The notes under the pieces: generated by a model
Database searches by the model: none
What the model was told of the DNA's origin: nothing
The model's input: the letters and a program-made list of their open reading frames with translations, nothing else
Assembly: GCA_003567095.1 (NCBI GenBank)
Contig: PXAQ01000141.1
Span: 1 to 7,445, forward strand
Direction of reading: 5' to 3'
Length of the DNA: 7,445 bases
Origin: Phycisphaerae bacterium
GTDB lineage: Bacteria; Planctomycetota; Phycisphaerae; Sedimentisphaerales; Anaerohalosphaeraceae
Shown here: positions 6,602 through 7,445 of the stretch, piece by piece
Layout: each line of letters begins with the position of its first letter
Position numbering within the stretch: position 1 is the stretch's first letter
Program-made: the position numbers and the translations under genes

Positions 6602-7321
6602 ATTTCGTCTGAATTGTTCTCTCATTTGTTCGCGTTCCTGGGGCGAGGCATTTTGATAGCGCTGGTACATTTCGCGACGCTGCTCGGGCGTCATCGACTC
6701 AACACGTTCCCGCATCTGCCTCATCCGGCTGCGGACCTCTTCCGGCGGTCGGCGCCGTTGGCCTGCGGTCTGGGCGTCTGTCCCATCGTTGTCCCGGGCG
6801 CTCTCGGGGCCTCTGCGTCCGCGCCGGCCTTCTCGGGACTCTCCGCCGCGCTCCTCGTCCGGCCCGCGTGCGGCCTGGTCGCCATAGTCCACCTCGACAT
6901 CAAACGGCGCCAATCGGCGCTGCGTGCCGTCATCCAGAACGGTGACAAAGTCCGGCCCGATGGCGACGATCTGGTAGCCGTCGACCTCCTGGCCTTGCCG
7001 GTACCACTGGTCACCGATCAGCACCGCATCGCCGAGGATGGCCTGGGTCTGGGGCAGCGCATTGCGCGACGACGGCGCGGCAAACAGATTGTTTTGCGCC
7101 AACTGCCGCACTGTTTCGCCGGTGTCCTGCTGCGATTCGGCCGAGTCGTTTTGAAGACGCTGGTACTGGCGAATCGCTTCGGCCGCTTTGCCCGAGGCCC
7201 GCAGGCCCCCCGCGCCGGCGCTGAGCACCAGCACCGCCAGCCAGACAAGCAGCCCGATACCCGCCCAGCGCAGCAGCCGGTCCGGTGTGTTTGACGGGAG
7301 ACGTGTCTTAAACGATTTCAT
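6599..7321 (-). CDS. GspC/PilP-like inner-membrane protein with a charged C-terminal tail
   Basis: This 240-aa protein has a short basic N-terminus and one membrane span at about 18-39 (LLRWAGIGLLVWLAVLVLSA). A helical, Gln-rich segment follows at about 43-78, then NNLFAAP. A small beta-rich domain at about 90-146 contains QAILGDAVLIGDQWYRQG, then VDGYQIVAIGPDFVTVLDDG. That layout, and the 'gives a value, depends on pH/sequence X, at level Y' style of strands, resembles the GspC homology region and the PilP beta domain, which bind secretin N0. The match is by pattern and gene order, not a firm family hit. Residues 150-240 are Arg/Glu/Gln-rich and unusual for the family, ending with MTPEQRREM and ASPQEREQM units. 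There is no lipobox, so it is a bitopic protein as in GspC rather than a lipoprotein as in PilP. ATG 7321 is chosen because GAGG at 7328-7331 lies six bases upstream. The in-frame TTG at 7339 overlaps the previous gene's end. The secretin follows by 11 nt. Confidence 0.7.
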   Translation of the reverse strand: MKSFKTRLPSNTPDRLLRWAGIGLLVWLAVLVLSAGAGGLRASGKAAEAIRQYQRLQNDSAESQQDTGETVRQLAQNNLFAAPSSRNALPQTQAILGDAVLIGDQWYRQGQEVDGYQIVAIGPDFVTVLDDGTQRRLAPFDVEVDYGDQAARGPDEERGGESREGRRGRRGPESARDNDGTDAQTAGQRRRPPEEVRSRMRQMRERVESMTPEQRREMYQRYQNASPQEREQMREQFRRN

Positions 7322-7335
7322 TGTTGACCTCGCTT

Positions 7336-7445
7336 TCAATTTGCATACGTAAAAACGGTAAGCTCAAAGCTCATCTGCTCTCGATTGCGCGTATCGACGC
7401 GCAGCGACAGTTTTTCAATGCCGACGTAGTAGGGATTCTGTTTCA
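7336..7445 (-). CDS. C-terminal end of a probable PilO/GspM-like protein (5' end outside window)
   Basis: On the minus strand one frame is open from the window edge (first full codon at 7443-7441) for 35 codons to the TGA at 7336-7338. The other two frames have early stops. The visible tail has an alternating hydrophobic pattern, with YYVGIEKLSLRVD, then MSFELTVFTYAN at the end. This resembles the last beta strands of the ferredoxin-like domain in PilO and GspM, where two strands pack before the C-terminus. The stop lies 14 nt before the GspC/PilP-like start. Its position just before PilP/GspC-like and secretin genes is that of pilO in pilMNOPQ clusters. The coding call is fairly safe. The family call rests on 35 residues plus context and is tentative. 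Confidence 0.5.
   Translation of the reverse strand, partial: KQNPYYVGIEKLSLRVDTRNREQMSFELTVFTYAN

Noticed and set aside
5352..6656. Long open frame (434 codons) on the plus strand opposite the secretin
   Set aside because: Its product is His/Arg/Leu-rich with no domain. It spans the junction of two real minus-strand genes and is best explained as a shadow of their codon bias.

Overview
This 7.4-kb window holds five protein-coding genes, two of them cut by the window edges. It looks like chromosomal DNA from a GC-rich bacterium. The proteins, spacing and ribosome-binding sites are all bacterial. Three traits are compatible with a Planctomycetota-type (for example Phycisphaerae-like) or related diderm genome: the carboxyspermidine/carboxynorspermidine dehydrogenase, the very long multi-repeat secretin, and the Arg/Glu/Pro-rich low-complexity segments. 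The taxonomic placement is inference, with no marker gene to settle it. I see no mobile element, tRNA, rRNA or CRISPR array.

Left part, plus strand. The window opens inside recG, the branch-migration helicase, and shows its C-terminal 325 codons. A 225-bp gap follows, with a short GC-rich tandem repeat and a possible promoter. Next is a 397-aa saccharopine-dehydrogenase-fold enzyme that closely resembles carboxy(nor)spermidine dehydrogenase from the alternative spermidine pathway. After 78 bp comes an intact folD, the bifunctional methylene-THF dehydrogenase/methenyl-THF cyclohydrolase. The three look like housekeeping or metabolic neighbours rather than one functional system.

Centre. A short convergent intergenic region (about 3360-3452) separates the plus-strand genes from a minus-strand operon. 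It carries two inverted repeats that may act as weak terminators.

Right part, minus strand, read right to left. The C-terminal 35 codons of a probable PilO/GspM-like protein come first. A 240-aa single-pass membrane protein with a GspC/PilP-like beta domain and a charged tail follows, then a 1044-aa secretin. The gaps are 14 and 11 nt, so this is a tight operon. The order O/M, P/C, Q/D matches the assembly-platform-to-outer-membrane-channel part of type IV pilus (pilMNOPQ) or type II secretion (gsp) loci. The GspC/PilP-like protein would link the inner-membrane platform to the secretin in the periplasm.

Most noteworthy are the secretin's six consecutive N1/KH-like repeats after N0 (classical GspD has three) and the unusual charged tail of its partner, with two LTxxQ-like units. 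I found no convincing wholly new system.
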